A stretch of 37,976 bases of DNA, taken from Armatimonadota bacterium (GTDB taxonomy: Bacteria; Armatimonadota; Hebobacteria; GCA-020354555; CP070648). Numbering within the stretch: position 1 is the stretch's first letter; every line of letters starts with the position of its first letter. The DNA is taken from the NCBI GenBank assembly GCA_020354555.1, contig CP070648.1, positions 4,527,524 through 4,565,499 of the forward strand, read 5' to 3'. Positions 8,378 to 16,846 of this stretch are shown piece after piece. The translations under genes were made by a program, and so were the position numbers. Under the pieces are notes generated by a model. That model searched no databases, was not told the DNA's origin, and worked only from the letters and a program-made list of their open reading frames with translations.

Positions 8378-9718
8378 ATGCGGGATAGTCTGTTTTCGCT
8401 TCCTCTCATGCTCTCCATCGCATGGGTATTGTGCGCCGCGAGCGGGCTCGGTGATGCGTCCGGCGCGGCGGCATTCGAGCGAACGACGCACCGCAACGCG
8501 CAGTGGTTCCCGAAGGCCGGGCTGGGTCTGTTCATGCACTGGGGGATTCACTCCGCGGCCGGCATCCAGCCCTCCTGGGCGATGATCAAGGATTACCCCG
8601 CAGGGGGCGATCCGCGCTTTCACCCGCCCGAGAAGTACTACGCCCTGGCCGATCAGTTCAACCCGCAGCACTACGACCCGGACCAGTGGATGGCCGCCGC
8701 CGCGAAGGCCGGTTTCCAATACGCGGTGCTCACCGCCAAACATCACGACGGCTACGCTCTGTGGCCTTCCGCCTACGGCGACCTCAGCACCCGCCAGTAC
8801 ATGGGCGGGCGGGACTTGCTGCAGCCCTACGTCGAGGCATGCCGCAGGCACGGCTTGAAAGTCGGCTTCTACTTCTCGCCTGCGGACTGGCACTACCCCG
8901 GCTACCCCGTCGGCGACATGGACTTCGACTACAACAAGCGCGGGCAGCACCGGGAAGTGCAGCCGGTCGAGAATCAGCGGAACTTCGATGCGTTCTATGC
9001 CTACACGCGCGGGCAACTCGAAGAACTCCTCACGCGCTACGGCAGGATTGACGTGCTGTGGTTCGACGGGATGGGCTGGCCCGGCATACAGGACATCCAC
9101 ACCGAGGAGACCCTGGCGTGGGTGCGCGAGCTGCAGCCCGGAATCGTCATCAACAACCGCTGGGGCGGGGTCGGCGACTACACGACGCCGGAATGGGATC
9201 TGCCCAAGGGCCGGCCCGAGGGATGGTGGGAATACTGCATTTCCTGGAACGGGCACTGGGGCTACAATCCGACGGGGCGATTCAGGCCCAATTCCTGGGT
9301 GCTCGAGACGCTGGCGACCGCGCGCGCCTGGGGCGGTAATTTCCTGCTCAACGTGGGCCCCGCACCGGACGGCACGATGCCGCCGGGGTTCTACGAGCGG
9401 TGCGACGAGTTGGCGCGCTGGATGGCGAACAGCCGCGAGTCGCTGATCGGGGCCGATCCGACCCCCGGCGACGACCGCGCCAATGTGCCCATCACGCGGC
9501 GGCTCGGAGTCTGGTATCTCCACGTGCTCCCGAGTCACGAGGGGGCGGTGGAGGTCCGCCGCGTGCCCGAGCCGAGGGAAGTGACGCTGCTGCGGACAGG
9601 CGGCGCGGTTCCGTATCAGTGCGTCGGCGGGGATCTCAGGCTTGACGTACCGGCGCACGAACGCACTGCTCTGGACGACGTCGTCGCGCTGTACTGGGAC
9701 GAGGCGCCCGGGCCGTAG
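8378..9718 (+). CDS. Secreted GH29 alpha-L-fucosidase
   Basis: 446 residues, ATG preceded by GGAG at seven bases. A signal peptide (LPLMLSIAWVLCAASG) ends near residue 30. GH29 hallmarks are the LFMHWGIHS stretch, AVLTAKHHDGYALWPS, the nucleophile D230 in VLWFDGMGWPG, and LNVGPAPDGTMPP near the end of the catalytic barrel. The acid/base residue is poorly conserved in the family and was not assigned. A small C-terminal beta domain closes the protein. GH29 enzymes are retaining exo-fucosidases acting on alpha-1,3/4 or alpha-1,6 fucose. Together with the GH95 gene this covers several fucose linkages. The gene is the last of its transcript and converges on a minus-strand methyltransferase 33 bases away. 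Confidence 0.95.
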   Translation: MRDSLFSLPLMLSIAWVLCAASGLGDASGAAAFERTTHRNAQWFPKAGLGLFMHWGIHSAAGIQPSWAMIKDYPAGGDPRFHPPEKYYALADQFNPQHYDPDQWMAAAAKAGFQYAVLTAKHHDGYALWPSAYGDLSTRQYMGGRDLLQPYVEACRRHGLKVGFYFSPADWHYPGYPVGDMDFDYNKRGQHREVQPVENQRNFDAFYAYTRGQLEELLTRYGRIDVLWFDGMGWPGIQDIHTEETLAWVRELQPGIVINNRWGGVGDYTTPEWDLPKGRPEGWWEYCISWNGHWGYNPTGRFRPNSWVLETLATARAWGGNFLLNVGPAPDGTMPPGFYERCDELARWMANSRESLIGADPTPGDDRANVPITRRLGVWYLHVLPSHEGAVEVRRVPEPREVTLLRTGGAVPYQCVGGDLRLDVPAHERTALDDVVALYWDEAPGP

Positions 9719-9751
9719 CCCCGCCTGAGCGGCGGTCGCGTCCGGCGAGCT

Positions 9752-10351
9752 TCAGCCCGGCTTGCGACCCGCCGCTAGGTAGAACTCCGGCTCGTCAATC
9801 ACCCGCACCTCGGTGAGCCCGGCCCGCTCGAGCAGCGCCTGCATTTCGGCGGCAACCGGCACGCGGTCTTCGGCGACCACCCCGCCCTGGTCGCAATGCA
9901 GCGCGTTGACCGCCTCCCGACCGATGGGGTGGGAGATGATGAGGTGGCCGCCGGGTCGCAGTACGCGGATCATCTCAGCCAGAGCGGCCCGCCGGTCGGG
10001 GAAGTGCGGAAACGCGGCATTGCAGATGACTCGGTCGAACGATTCGTCCGCCAGCGCTGGCGCGTCCTGCATGTCGCCTTCGAGGAACGTAACGTTTGCC
10101 GGAACGCCCTTGTCGCGTGCGACCGCAAGCATTTCGGCGGAGATATCGAGAGCAACGACGGCCCCGGTATCACCGATGCGCGGGACTATCCGCGGAATGA
10201 GCACGCCGGTGCCGGTGCCGACGTCGAGCACCCGCTGGCCGGCGCGCAGGTTCGCTTCTTCCAGCACCCTTTCCAGGCGCGGCGCCATCTCCTTCGGGCG
10301 CTCCTCGTCCCAGTGCCGCGCGTGCCGATCGAAAAACTGCCGACGGTTCAT
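9752..10351 (-). CDS. Class I SAM-dependent methyltransferase
   Basis: 199 residues, starting at an ATG that overlaps the permease stop codon as ATGA, so it is translationally coupled. The SAM-binding motif I is RVLDVGTGTGVLIPRI, followed by the acidic loop VVALDISAEMLAVAR, then GDMQD and FDRVICNAAFPHFPD. The post-motif IRVLRPGGHLIISHP is typical of UbiE/COQ5-like methyltransferases. The N-terminus (FFDRHARHWDEE) also fits that group. The acceptor is unknown. The link to a metal importer is unusual and might mean methylation of a metallophore or of the metal itself, but this is only inference from position. It is the last gene of the operon. Confidence 0.88.
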   Translation of the reverse strand: MNRRQFFDRHARHWDEERPKEMAPRLERVLEEANLRAGQRVLDVGTGTGVLIPRIVPRIGDTGAVVALDISAEMLAVARDKGVPANVTFLEGDMQDAPALADESFDRVICNAAFPHFPDRRAALAEMIRVLRPGGHLIISHPIGREAVNALHCDQGGVVAEDRVPVAAEMQALLERAGLTEVRVIDEPEFYLAAGRKPG

Positions 10352-11193
10352 TGCTGAGTCGCCTCCGCGGCGCGTGCGCGCTTGATCCGGCGCTTGGGTG
10401 AGAGCAAAGCCGCCGCGACAAACACCAGGCTGGACACCACGATGATGAACGCGCCGCTGGGTAGATTGAGCAGGGATGACAGCGCCAGACCCGCCCACCC
10501 CGAGAGAACGCCGAAGCCCACGGCGAGCAGAAACATGCGCCGCAGGCTGTACGTCAGTTGATACGCCGCTGCGGCCGGGTTGATGATGAGCGCGAAGACC
10601 AACAGCCCACCGATGGCTTTCAGCGACGCCGTGATGGCCGTGCCGCTGAGCAAGAGCAGCCCATAGTACACCGCGGTGGCCGGGATGCCCACCGCGGCCG
10701 CGAGTTCCCGATGGAAGACCACCGCCTGAATCTCTTTGAAGAACAGCCCGCTCAGGAGCACGGCGGCAGCAGCGACAACGGCAAGGATGATGAGATCGCT
10801 GGGGATGACGGTGAGCGGGCTCCCCCACAGAAGATTGAGCGCCTCGGTCTTGGGGCCGGGGATGAGGGCGAGCAGCAGGAACGACAGCCCAAGGGAGGAT
10901 GAGAACACGATCCCCATCGCGGTGTCGGGCGCGAAGTCGCCGCGGTCCGCGAGCGGGCCGAGCACACCCGCTGCGGCGAGGGCGAAGAGGAACGCGACGA
11001 GCAATGGATGCACGCCGAGCACGAGCCCGAGCAGCGCGCCGGCGAAAGCGGCGTGGGACATGCAGACGCCGATGAAGGACAGCCTCATGATGACGACGAG
11101 CACGCCGACCAACGGGCAGGCGATCCCCGCCAGGAAGGTCGCCAGCACGGCGTGCTGCATGAAGCGGTCCTGAAGCAGATCCCAGACCAGCAC
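10348..11193 (-). CDS. Metal ABC transporter permease (ABC-3/ZnuB type)
   Basis: 281 residues with seven to eight membrane segments. The GTG start at 11193 overlaps the ATPase stop TAG by one base and is preceded by GGGAGGAG. Sequence typical of the ABC-3 family includes LAGIACPLVGVLVVIMRLSFIGVCMSHAAF-like text near the N-terminus, a LLWGSPLTVI cytoplasmic loop, and AIGGLLVFALIINPAAAAY, which contacts the ATPase. Members import zinc, manganese or iron. The protein ends with a basic tail (KRRIKRARAAEA). Longer frames to the left of this start run through the ATPase gene and are not expected to be translated. Confidence 0.9.
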   Translation of the reverse strand: MLVWDLLQDRFMQHAVLATFLAGIACPLVGVLVVIMRLSFIGVCMSHAAFAGALLGLVLGVHPLLVAFLFALAAAGVLGPLADRGDFAPDTAMGIVFSSSLGLSFLLLALIPGPKTEALNLLWGSPLTVIPSDLIILAVVAAAAVLLSGLFFKEIQAVVFHRELAAAVGIPATAVYYGLLLLSGTAITASLKAIGGLLVFALIINPAAAAYQLTYSLRRMFLLAVGFGVLSGWAGLALSSLLNLPSGAFIIVVSSLVFVAAALLSPKRRIKRARAAEATQQ

Positions 11194-11942
11194 TAGCTCC
11201 TCCCGCCCTCGCCGGCCGTCTCGAACCGCGGCCGACTCAGGCAGAACTGGGCGAACGCCGCCGGGTCGCGCTCGCCGACGATCGCTCCGCCCTGCATCAG
11301 GACGACGCGCTCGCAGAGCCCGGCGACAGTGTCCGCGTCGTGAGAGACGACGACGGTGGTGAGCCCGCGCTGCCGGTGCACGGCCTGTATCAGTTCCGGC
11401 AGTTCGCGCTGCGCCGCCCAGTCGAGGGATGCGGTCGGCTCGTCCAAGAGCAGGAGACGCGGCTCCTGGGCCAGCGCCCGCGCGATGACGACGCGCTGCT
11501 GCTCCCCCCCGGACAGGTGCCCGAACGGGCGGTGTGAGAGATGCGACACGCCGACTTGCTCCAGGGCACGGCGCGCCGCTTCCCTGTCGGCGGCTCCCGG
11601 ACGGCGCAGAATGCCGAGCCGCCCGTAGCGCCCCATCACGGTCACCTCCCAAGCCGACACGGGAATCCGCGGATCAACACCCAGGGACTGCGGCACATAT
11701 CCGGCCTGGGTGCGCACAACTCTTGGACTGCCTGCGCCGAGGTCGTGATCGAGCACGCGGACGGTGCCCGATGTCGGCCGCACGAGGCCGTTGATGAGCC
11801 TGAGCAACGTCGTCTTCCCGGCGCCGTTGGGGCCGAAGACGCCGAGCAATTGTCCCTCGGGGACCGCCAGCGAAACGCCCCTCAGCGCCGCGTGTTCGCG
11901 GTAGGCGACGACGGCATTCTCGATCTCAACCGCGTTCGGCAT
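11193..11942 (-). CDS. Metal ABC transporter ATPase (ZnuC/MntB type)
   Basis: 249 residues. Walker A is GPNGAGKTT, Q-loop VPQSLGVDP, signature LSGGEQQR, Walker B LLLLDEPTASLD and H-loop VSHD, all intact. The ATG at 11942 has GGAG six bases upstream and overlaps the end of the binding-protein gene by 17 bases. The upstream in-frame start at 11999 would lengthen the overlap without adding family sequence. The cytoplasmic ATPase powers uptake of a divalent metal through the adjacent permease. The sequence around the switch regions appears complete, so an active transporter is expected. Confidence 0.93.
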   Translation of the reverse strand: MPNAVEIENAVVAYREHAALRGVSLAVPEGQLLGVFGPNGAGKTTLLRLINGLVRPTSGTVRVLDHDLGAGSPRVVRTQAGYVPQSLGVDPRIPVSAWEVTVMGRYGRLGILRRPGAADREAARRALEQVGVSHLSHRPFGHLSGGEQQRVVIARALAQEPRLLLLDEPTASLDWAAQRELPELIQAVHRQRGLTTVVVSHDADTVAGLCERVVLMQGGAIVGERDPAAFAQFCLSRPRFETAGEGGRS

Positions 11943-12819
11943 CGTCACTCCGGACCTTCGAGCGGGTTTCGCCGAGCGCGGCGATGACGCGGCGCACATT
12001 GTCGCGCAGGCAGGCGTCCCACGTCTCGGTGTCGGGGAAGCCTCCGGGGAAGTTCGATAACGTCACGTGTGCGGCCCCGATGTCCCCCGCCAGCCCGGCG
12101 CCCGCGTGAGGGCCGCTCTGCAAGTTGTCCACGACCAGGCTTATCTTCTGCGCGCGCCCGGTCTCCAACAGCCGGTGCAGCGCTGGCGGGGTCAGCTCCT
12201 CGGGCCGCCCGTACGTGCCCGCGATCTCGAATCCCATCCAGCGCACGACCGGCTCGAGCTGGTCCGAGCAAAGCGCGAACCTGCCGGACGGGACGGCTTC
12301 GTCGAGATCACGCCGCAGTTCGGCCTCGATCGCTTTGATGCGCCCGGCGGCTTCCGCCGCCCGCCGCTCGTATGCCTCGCGATGCTCGGGCTCGGCCTCG
12401 CCCAGAGCACGAGCCACCTCCCCAGCAGCCCGAGCTCGCACCTCCGGCACCAGCCAGTTGCCCTCGACCTCAAGCCGGAAGGTCCGCAGTTGCGGAGACC
12501 CCGCTGATTCCACCAACCGGGGCACGAACTGCTCGTAGTCGTGCGCGAACAGGAGCCCGCTGCGCGCGACGGCGCGAGCATCGCCCGGGCGCATGTCGTA
12601 ATGCCCCGGGCAGCTTCCCGGCGGCACGAGCACCCGAACGGCGATGCGCTCCCCGCCGATCTCCCGGATCAAGCTGGCCAGGTTGGTCGTTGTGGCGACG
12701 ACCTGCAGTTGAGAGCCGGACTCGGACGCGCAACCGCATACGAGCAATGCGCCGAGAAGCACCGCTGCCGACCACGCCGCCGCCGCGCGCGTGCATACTG
12801 CCGGTCGATCGAACCACAT
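11926..12819 (-). CDS. Metal-type ABC substrate-binding lipoprotein, diverged ligands
   Basis: 297 residues in the ZnuA/TroA cluster A-I family. A signal sequence leads to a lipobox-like VCGC with C30 as likely lipidated residue. Family landmarks are VVATTTNLASLIREIGG and a PGSCPGHYDMRPGD segment, in which H73 aligns with the first usual His ligand. The second ligand region, usually H-x-W-L, reads G120-N-W-L. The third, usually a His before an aromatic, reads C184-S-D-Q. Both His therefore appear replaced. There is no His-rich loop. The metal may differ from zinc or manganese, or ligation may use Cys, Asp or Asn. The ATG at 12819 follows the prepilin-like stop codon by two bases, showing tight coupling. 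Confidence 0.82.
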   Translation of the reverse strand: MWFDRPAVCTRAAAAWSAAVLLGALLVCGCASESGSQLQVVATTTNLASLIREIGGERIAVRVLVPPGSCPGHYDMRPGDARAVARSGLLFAHDYEQFVPRLVESAGSPQLRTFRLEVEGNWLVPEVRARAAGEVARALGEAEPEHREAYERRAAEAAGRIKAIEAELRRDLDEAVPSGRFALCSDQLEPVVRWMGFEIAGTYGRPEELTPPALHRLLETGRAQKISLVVDNLQSGPHAGAGLAGDIGAAHVTLSNFPGGFPDTETWDACLRDNVRRVIAALGETRSKVRSDDAERG

Positions 12820-12821
12820 GC

Positions 12822-13604
12822 TTAACGTCCCTCGTAGCTGGTATCCCAGTAATGCCGCCACACGTTCTCCGCCACCGGGCGCGCCGTATCGGGCATCGGA
12901 TTGCCGACCTCGTCAATGTGATCGGTCGTGCTGTGATACTGCTCGGGCCGCATCCACTTGACGTGCCCGTCGGCGAAGAGCACATTCGAGCCGCCGTTGT
13001 GCACGCGGCACACCGCCCAGTACGAGGTCGCGCCGCCCGCAAAGAGGCCCGTCGGGCCGCACGGCGGCCCGGCATTGCAGCGGTCCCACTCCGCGATAAG
13101 GATCTTCGCGCTGGGGTTGGCGATCTGATCCATGTACTTCAGCGGAAACCCCTCGACGCCTTCGCTGGGGCATCCGATGTTGTAGCCATGCCCGTAGAAC
13201 CACGGCAGATCGGGCCGGCTCGGGCAGCGGTTGATCAGTTCGGTCTTGATGTAGGGCTGGAGGCGACTCTTCCACATATACACCGGCGGATAGCCCTCGT
13301 CCCAGTCTGAGCAGTACATCGCGAACGCCAGCCCGAGCTGGCGCAGATTGCTCTGGCACACCACGGTGCGCGCCTTCTCCCGCGCCGCGGCGAACACCGG
13401 GAAAAGCATCGCCGCCAGGATCGCAATGATCGCGATGACGACGAGCAACTCGATCAGGGTGAAGCCGCGCGGGGGACGGTGAGACGGTGCTCCTGCCGCG
13501 GCGCGCAGGCATCTCGATCGGGAATGCCGCGCCGCAGCGGCGCGGCCGCTCTGCGTCCCTCCCATGGGTCGTTCGATCGTCCGCATCCTCTCCCCAGACA
13601 TCAT
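12822..13604 (-). CDS. Prepilin-like protein with H-X9-DG motif
   Basis: 260 residues. A basic leader ends at G47, followed by F48-T-L-I-E52 and a long hydrophobic helix, the type IV prepilin cleavage and methylation signature with the required Glu at mature position 5. The mature region contains [12 protein letters not shown], then [24 protein letters not shown], and H202[10 protein letters not shown]212-G, the H-X9-DG motif. Eight or more Cys may form disulfides. Such proteins are abundant in Planctomycetes and Armatimonadota and form pseudopilin-like surface or secretion parts, with roles mostly unknown. This copy is the first gene of a metal-importer operon. Starts at 13604 (GGAGG nine bases upstream) and 13586 (GGGGAGAGG just upstream) are both possible. 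Confidence 0.9.
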   Translation of the reverse strand: MMSGERMRTIERPMGGTQSGRAAAARHSRSRCLRAAAGAPSHRPPRGFTLIELLVVIAIIAILAAMLFPVFAAAREKARTVVCQSNLRQLGLAFAMYCSDWDEGYPPVYMWKSRLQPYIKTELINRCPSRPDLPWFYGHGYNIGCPSEGVEGFPLKYMDQIANPSAKILIAEWDRCNAGPPCGPTGLFAGGATSYWAVCRVHNGGSNVLFADGHVKWMRPEQYHSTTDHIDEVGNPMPDTARPVAENVWRHYWDTSYEGR

Positions 13605-13706
13605 TCGTCGTCGCCTCCGCGCGTGCCGCCGCCGGTGCAGGCCGCCCCCGGCCGACTCGACCGTGCCCCCTGAGCGGCGGGATGTGTTGTTACGTTTCTT
13701 GATATC

Positions 13707-13729
13707 GTGCTACGATGGAATCATAGCAC
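13707..13729. repeat. Operator-like inverted repeat over the -10 box
   Basis: GTGCTACGA (13707-13715) and TCATAGCAC (13721-13729) are complementary at eight of nine positions (the ninth would be a G-T wobble) around a five-base centre. The repeat covers the -10 box and start region of the minus-strand promoter, the usual place for a repressor. A metal-responsive repressor is plausible given the operon content. The sequence does not match a Fur or DtxR consensus that I can recall. Confidence 0.5.
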
Positions 13730-13748
13730 AAGTCGCGGATTCAATCAA
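13720..13748 (-). promoter_or_regulatory. Sigma-70 promoter of the prepilin/metal importer operon
   Basis: Read on the minus strand, TTGATT (13748-13743) and TATGAT (13725-13720) are spaced by 17 bases. They sit in an AT-richer island about 115 bases before the first gene. TATGAT matches five of six consensus bases and TTGATT four of six. Confidence 0.6.
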
Positions 13749-14027
13749 GTGCCGACGGCGGGCGGCTCGAAGGTGGGACACGGGCCGGGGGCGTCACATC
13801 GCGTGGTCGCGATCGCCGGACCCCGCGGCGGGTTGCATCTCTCCGTCGGCGACCAATGCCACCGGGCAGTCGCGACGCTGTCGATCGAGTGCGCTTGCCA
13901 GCTAACCGTCCGGAGTGGAAAACGGCTGCGCCACTGGGGTGGCCAGGAGGGAGTGAGGGCAGGCGTCCTCCCGCGGGGGTGGCAGCGTCGGGGGTTGACC
14001 GTCGCAGCTACGCGGGGCCGGGATTCG

Positions 14028-15308
14028 TCAGCCCTTGGCCACGACGCTCAGGGCGCCGATCTTGATCGCCGGCGTATGGTGGGAGCCGATCCACTCCGGA
14101 TCCGAACCGATGGCCTCGATCCGGTTGAGCGCGTCGTAGACGTTGCCAGCGAGCATCGTGTCCTTGACGCGCCCGACGAGCTCGCCGTCCTCGATCTTGT
14201 AGCCCAATGAGACATTGACCGAAACGTCGCCGTTGATGACGTTGCTCTGACCAGCGCCCAACACGTGATCCACGAGCAGCCCCTCGCGCGTGCTTGCCAC
14301 CATCTCCGCCAGCGCGGCGTCGCCGGGAGCGATGATGACGTTGCTGGCCTCACACCCCGGCCCGTGGCCCGTGCTCTCCGTGCCGGCCTTGGCTGCAGTC
14401 TCGAGATCGTAGAGGAAGGCGTGCAAGCAGCCGTCCTTGATGATCTCGGTGCGGCGCCGGGGCACCCCCTCCGGGTCGTAGCTGCCGCTGAGCGGCGCAT
14501 AATCAACCGTGCCGTCATCAATCAGCGTGAACCCGTCCGCGGCCAACTTCTCACCCAGGCGGCCGGCGAGCGGCGAAGCGCCCTTGAGGACACTCTTGCC
14601 GTTGACGCCCATGAGCAGCGTCTCCATGAGCATGTCGCTCAACGCGGGGGTGAGGATGACGGGCATCGGTTTCGACGCCACCTCGGCCGTGTGTTCGGCG
14701 AGGCGGAACTTATCGATCGCGCGTTCGGCTACTTCGCGCGGCTTGACCACCGGCCTGCGCCAGTCGCGGAAATGGTAGGCCTGCAACACATCGGTGCCGC
14801 GCACGAGCACGCCGCCCGCATACAGCGTGAACCTGCTGCCGCGGTCGCTGATATCGAGCCCACTGGTATTCAGCAGGCGGCGCTCTGCGACTGACCATGA
14901 TGCGCCGCCTGACATCTTGATCTCCGCATTGTACCCCTTGATCAGCTCGAGCATCTCCGCACCCGCCGCGACGAGTGCTTCCTTGGAGGTGCGCTCGACG
15001 TCAGCGTCATATATCGCCACTTCGGCGGCGGCGGACGGGCCCGGGAAATCGAACCTCGCCTCGTTTCCGAACTCCGCGACCTCTACGGCGCGCGCGACCA
15101 CCGCCTCCATTTGCGCGACGTCCGTCGTGTCTGCGCTGCCGAGCTTGCCATCCACGATGACGCGTACCCTCAAGCCCGCGCTCTGCGCGACATCCACCCG
15201 CTTCAGCCTGTCGTCTTCATACTCGGCTCCCGTCGACCGTCGCCGCACCAGGGAGACCTCCGCCGCCTGCGCCTTGCCGCGGGCCGACTCCAACGCTCGC
15301 TCGATCAT
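14028..15308 (-). CDS. tldE: TldE/PmbA-family metallopeptidase subunit
   Basis: 426 residues of the PmbA/TldE family. Typical blocks are LRVRVIVDGKLGSADTTD near residue 50, PVILTPALSDMLMETLL, DDGTVDYAPLSGSYDPEGVP, and the C-terminal INGDVSVNVSLGYKIEDGE segment. TldE lacks its own zinc site and forms a heterodimer with TldD that degrades unfolded peptides and trims modified peptides such as microcin B17 or CcdA antitoxin. The start overlaps the tldD stop as ATGA, so the two subunits are made together. No peptide-modification gene lies nearby, suggesting a general quality-control role. Confidence 0.93.
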   Translation of the reverse strand: MIERALESARGKAQAAEVSLVRRRSTGAEYEDDRLKRVDVAQSAGLRVRVIVDGKLGSADTTDVAQMEAVVARAVEVAEFGNEARFDFPGPSAAAEVAIYDADVERTSKEALVAAGAEMLELIKGYNAEIKMSGGASWSVAERRLLNTSGLDISDRGSRFTLYAGGVLVRGTDVLQAYHFRDWRRPVVKPREVAERAIDKFRLAEHTAEVASKPMPVILTPALSDMLMETLLMGVNGKSVLKGASPLAGRLGEKLAADGFTLIDDGTVDYAPLSGSYDPEGVPRRRTEIIKDGCLHAFLYDLETAAKAGTESTGHGPGCEASNVIIAPGDAALAEMVASTREGLLVDHVLGAGQSNVINGDVSVNVSLGYKIEDGELVGRVKDTMLAGNVYDALNRIEAIGSDPEWIGSHHTPAIKIGALSVVAKG

Positions 15309-16675
15309 TGGCGGCCTCCCACGACAACGTCCTGCACCCGCACATGCGGGCTGCCGAAGCCGACGGGCAGGGGCGCTTGACCGCCTTTCCCGCAGCCACC
15401 GCCTCCATCATCCCACGCGAGGTCGTCCGCAATCATGTCTATGTTCTGCAAGGTCTGGAACACGTTGCCGGTGAGGACGACATCCCGCACCAGTTCGCCG
15501 ATCTTCCCGTTGCGCACCATGTACGCATATGCGGCGCTGAAGGTGAACATCTCCATCATGGTCTGCCCGCCAATGAGATCGCACGCATAGACCCCGAGAT
15601 CCACGTCCCGGATCAGATCGTCGAACGACGCCTGCCGTGGTTCGATATAGGTATTCGTCATGCGCACGATCGGCGGGAAGTGCCACGCCAGCGCGCGAGC
15701 GTTGCCCGTCACATTCTCTTTCATCTTCCCTGCGGTCTCGCGGTTATGCAGACGGCCGACGAGAATCCCGTCCTGTATCAGGTAGTTCTTGCGCGTCGGG
15801 ACGCCCTCGTCGTCGAGCGGGTGGGTGCCGCGGCCACCGGGGAAAGACCCGTCGTCAACGATGCTCAGGTGATCCGCCCCGAAGCGACTGCCGAGCACCA
15901 TCAACTCCAGCAGCTTCTCGTTCTCGTAGACGTGGTCCGCTTCGCTGAGATGGCCGAAGGCTTCGTGGGCAAAGACACCCCCGAGCTTCTGGTTCAGAAT
16001 CGCGGTGTACGTCCCGCCCGGCACCGGGCGCGCATCAAGGAGTCCGGCGGCGCGTTCCGCGGCGGTCTCCGCCTTCGCCTCCAAGCCGAGGGCGGCCTCG
16101 AATCCGGCCGCTCGTCCTATGCTCTCGCGGCCGCCCTGCACCACGTTGCCGTCCCTGGCGACTGCGGTCAGCCCGATGCCGACATCGGGCCGCATGTCCT
16201 CGAAGTAGCTGCCCTCGCTGTTCGCGAAGTAGACCTCGCGATAGCGGTCCGAGTATGATGCGCGCGTAGTTTGGATCTTGGGGTGCTGCCCCAGCATGAG
16301 GTCATTGTATCGCTGCACCACGCTCTTCTTCTCAGCCAGCGGCACGCCGCGGAAGTCGCGCTCCATCGGAGGCGGCGGGATCACCTGCTCAACGCGCTCA
16401 ACCGCCGCGAGTTCGCTCTTCTTGCCGCCCACCAGCCGCGCGCACGCGGTCGCCTCGCGGACTTTCTGGCGCAGGTCGTCGAGGTCATTGAATGTCGCCA
16501 CCCCCCACCCGCCGCGCACCAATGCGCGCGCGACGCCGCCGACCGAATTGGAGGCGGACACGGCGTCCAGCTCCGCGCCGCGGAAGCTGAGATCGGTCCG
16601 CGCCTCGCGTTCGATCCTGATCTCCGCGTAGTCCGCGCCGCTGCCACGCAGCGCTTGCTCCATACGATCTCGCAC
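15305..16675 (-). CDS. tldD: TldD-family metallopeptidase catalytic subunit
   Basis: 456 residues when started from the GTG at 16675, which has GGAG seven bases upstream. The ATG at 16663 is the alternative, and longer starts add only low-complexity sequence. The zinc motif is HEAFGHLSEAD, in which the two His and a later Glu match the HExxxH signature of TldD. Other family blocks are LSFRGAELDAVSASNS near the N-terminus, SIVDDGSFPGGRGTHPLDDEGVP, and LIGGQTMMEMFTFSAAYAY. The protein acts in the cytoplasm with TldE. It follows the kinase gene on the same strand after 171 bases containing a strong hairpin, so a separate transcript is likely. Confidence 0.94.
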   Translation of the reverse strand: MRDRMEQALRGSGADYAEIRIEREARTDLSFRGAELDAVSASNSVGGVARALVRGGWGVATFNDLDDLRQKVREATACARLVGGKKSELAAVERVEQVIPPPPMERDFRGVPLAEKKSVVQRYNDLMLGQHPKIQTTRASYSDRYREVYFANSEGSYFEDMRPDVGIGLTAVARDGNVVQGGRESIGRAAGFEAALGLEAKAETAAERAAGLLDARPVPGGTYTAILNQKLGGVFAHEAFGHLSEADHVYENEKLLELMVLGSRFGADHLSIVDDGSFPGGRGTHPLDDEGVPTRKNYLIQDGILVGRLHNRETAGKMKENVTGNARALAWHFPPIVRMTNTYIEPRQASFDDLIRDVDLGVYACDLIGGQTMMEMFTFSAAYAYMVRNGKIGELVRDVVLTGNVFQTLQNIDMIADDLAWDDGGGGCGKGGQAPLPVGFGSPHVRVQDVVVGGRQ

Positions 16676-16715
16676 CGTCTGACTCCGGTTTGCGAAACTG
16701 TGGGGGAGCCCGAGC

Positions 16716-16743
16716 CCCCTCGGAGGCGGTCCGCTCCGAGGGG
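16716..16743. terminator. 10-bp perfect hairpin between kinase and tldD
   Basis: CCCCTCGGAG (16716-16725) and CTCCGAGGGG (16734-16743) pair perfectly around an eight-base loop. It lies about 100 bases after the kinase stop and 40 bases before tldD on the minus strand. No T-tract follows, so it may be a terminator of the non-U type or a structured leader of tldD. Confidence 0.4.
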
Positions 16744-16846
16744 CCAACGCCCCGCACACCTCAACGTTTCGGGGGCGGGAGACGGGCTCCCTCCCCACCA
16801 CTCATCCGGGGAAGGCCGGCTCGGGAACGCTCGACGACCCCGGAGA

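Larger units (their letters stand above)
13605..14027. other. Intergenic stretch with operon promoter
   Basis: This 423-base gap lies between the stop of tldE and the start of the prepilin-like gene, both on the minus strand. It contains the promoter and operator-like repeat at 13707-13748, described separately, and a leader of about 110 bases from the expected transcription start near 13713. No protein reading frame in the remaining bases is convincing, and no clear terminator for tldE was found. Confidence 0.6.

Noticed and set aside
13860-14027. Possible cobalamin riboswitch text (GCCAGGAGG, GGGCAGGC)
   Set aside because: The order and spacing of the conserved B12 box elements do not fit on either strand.
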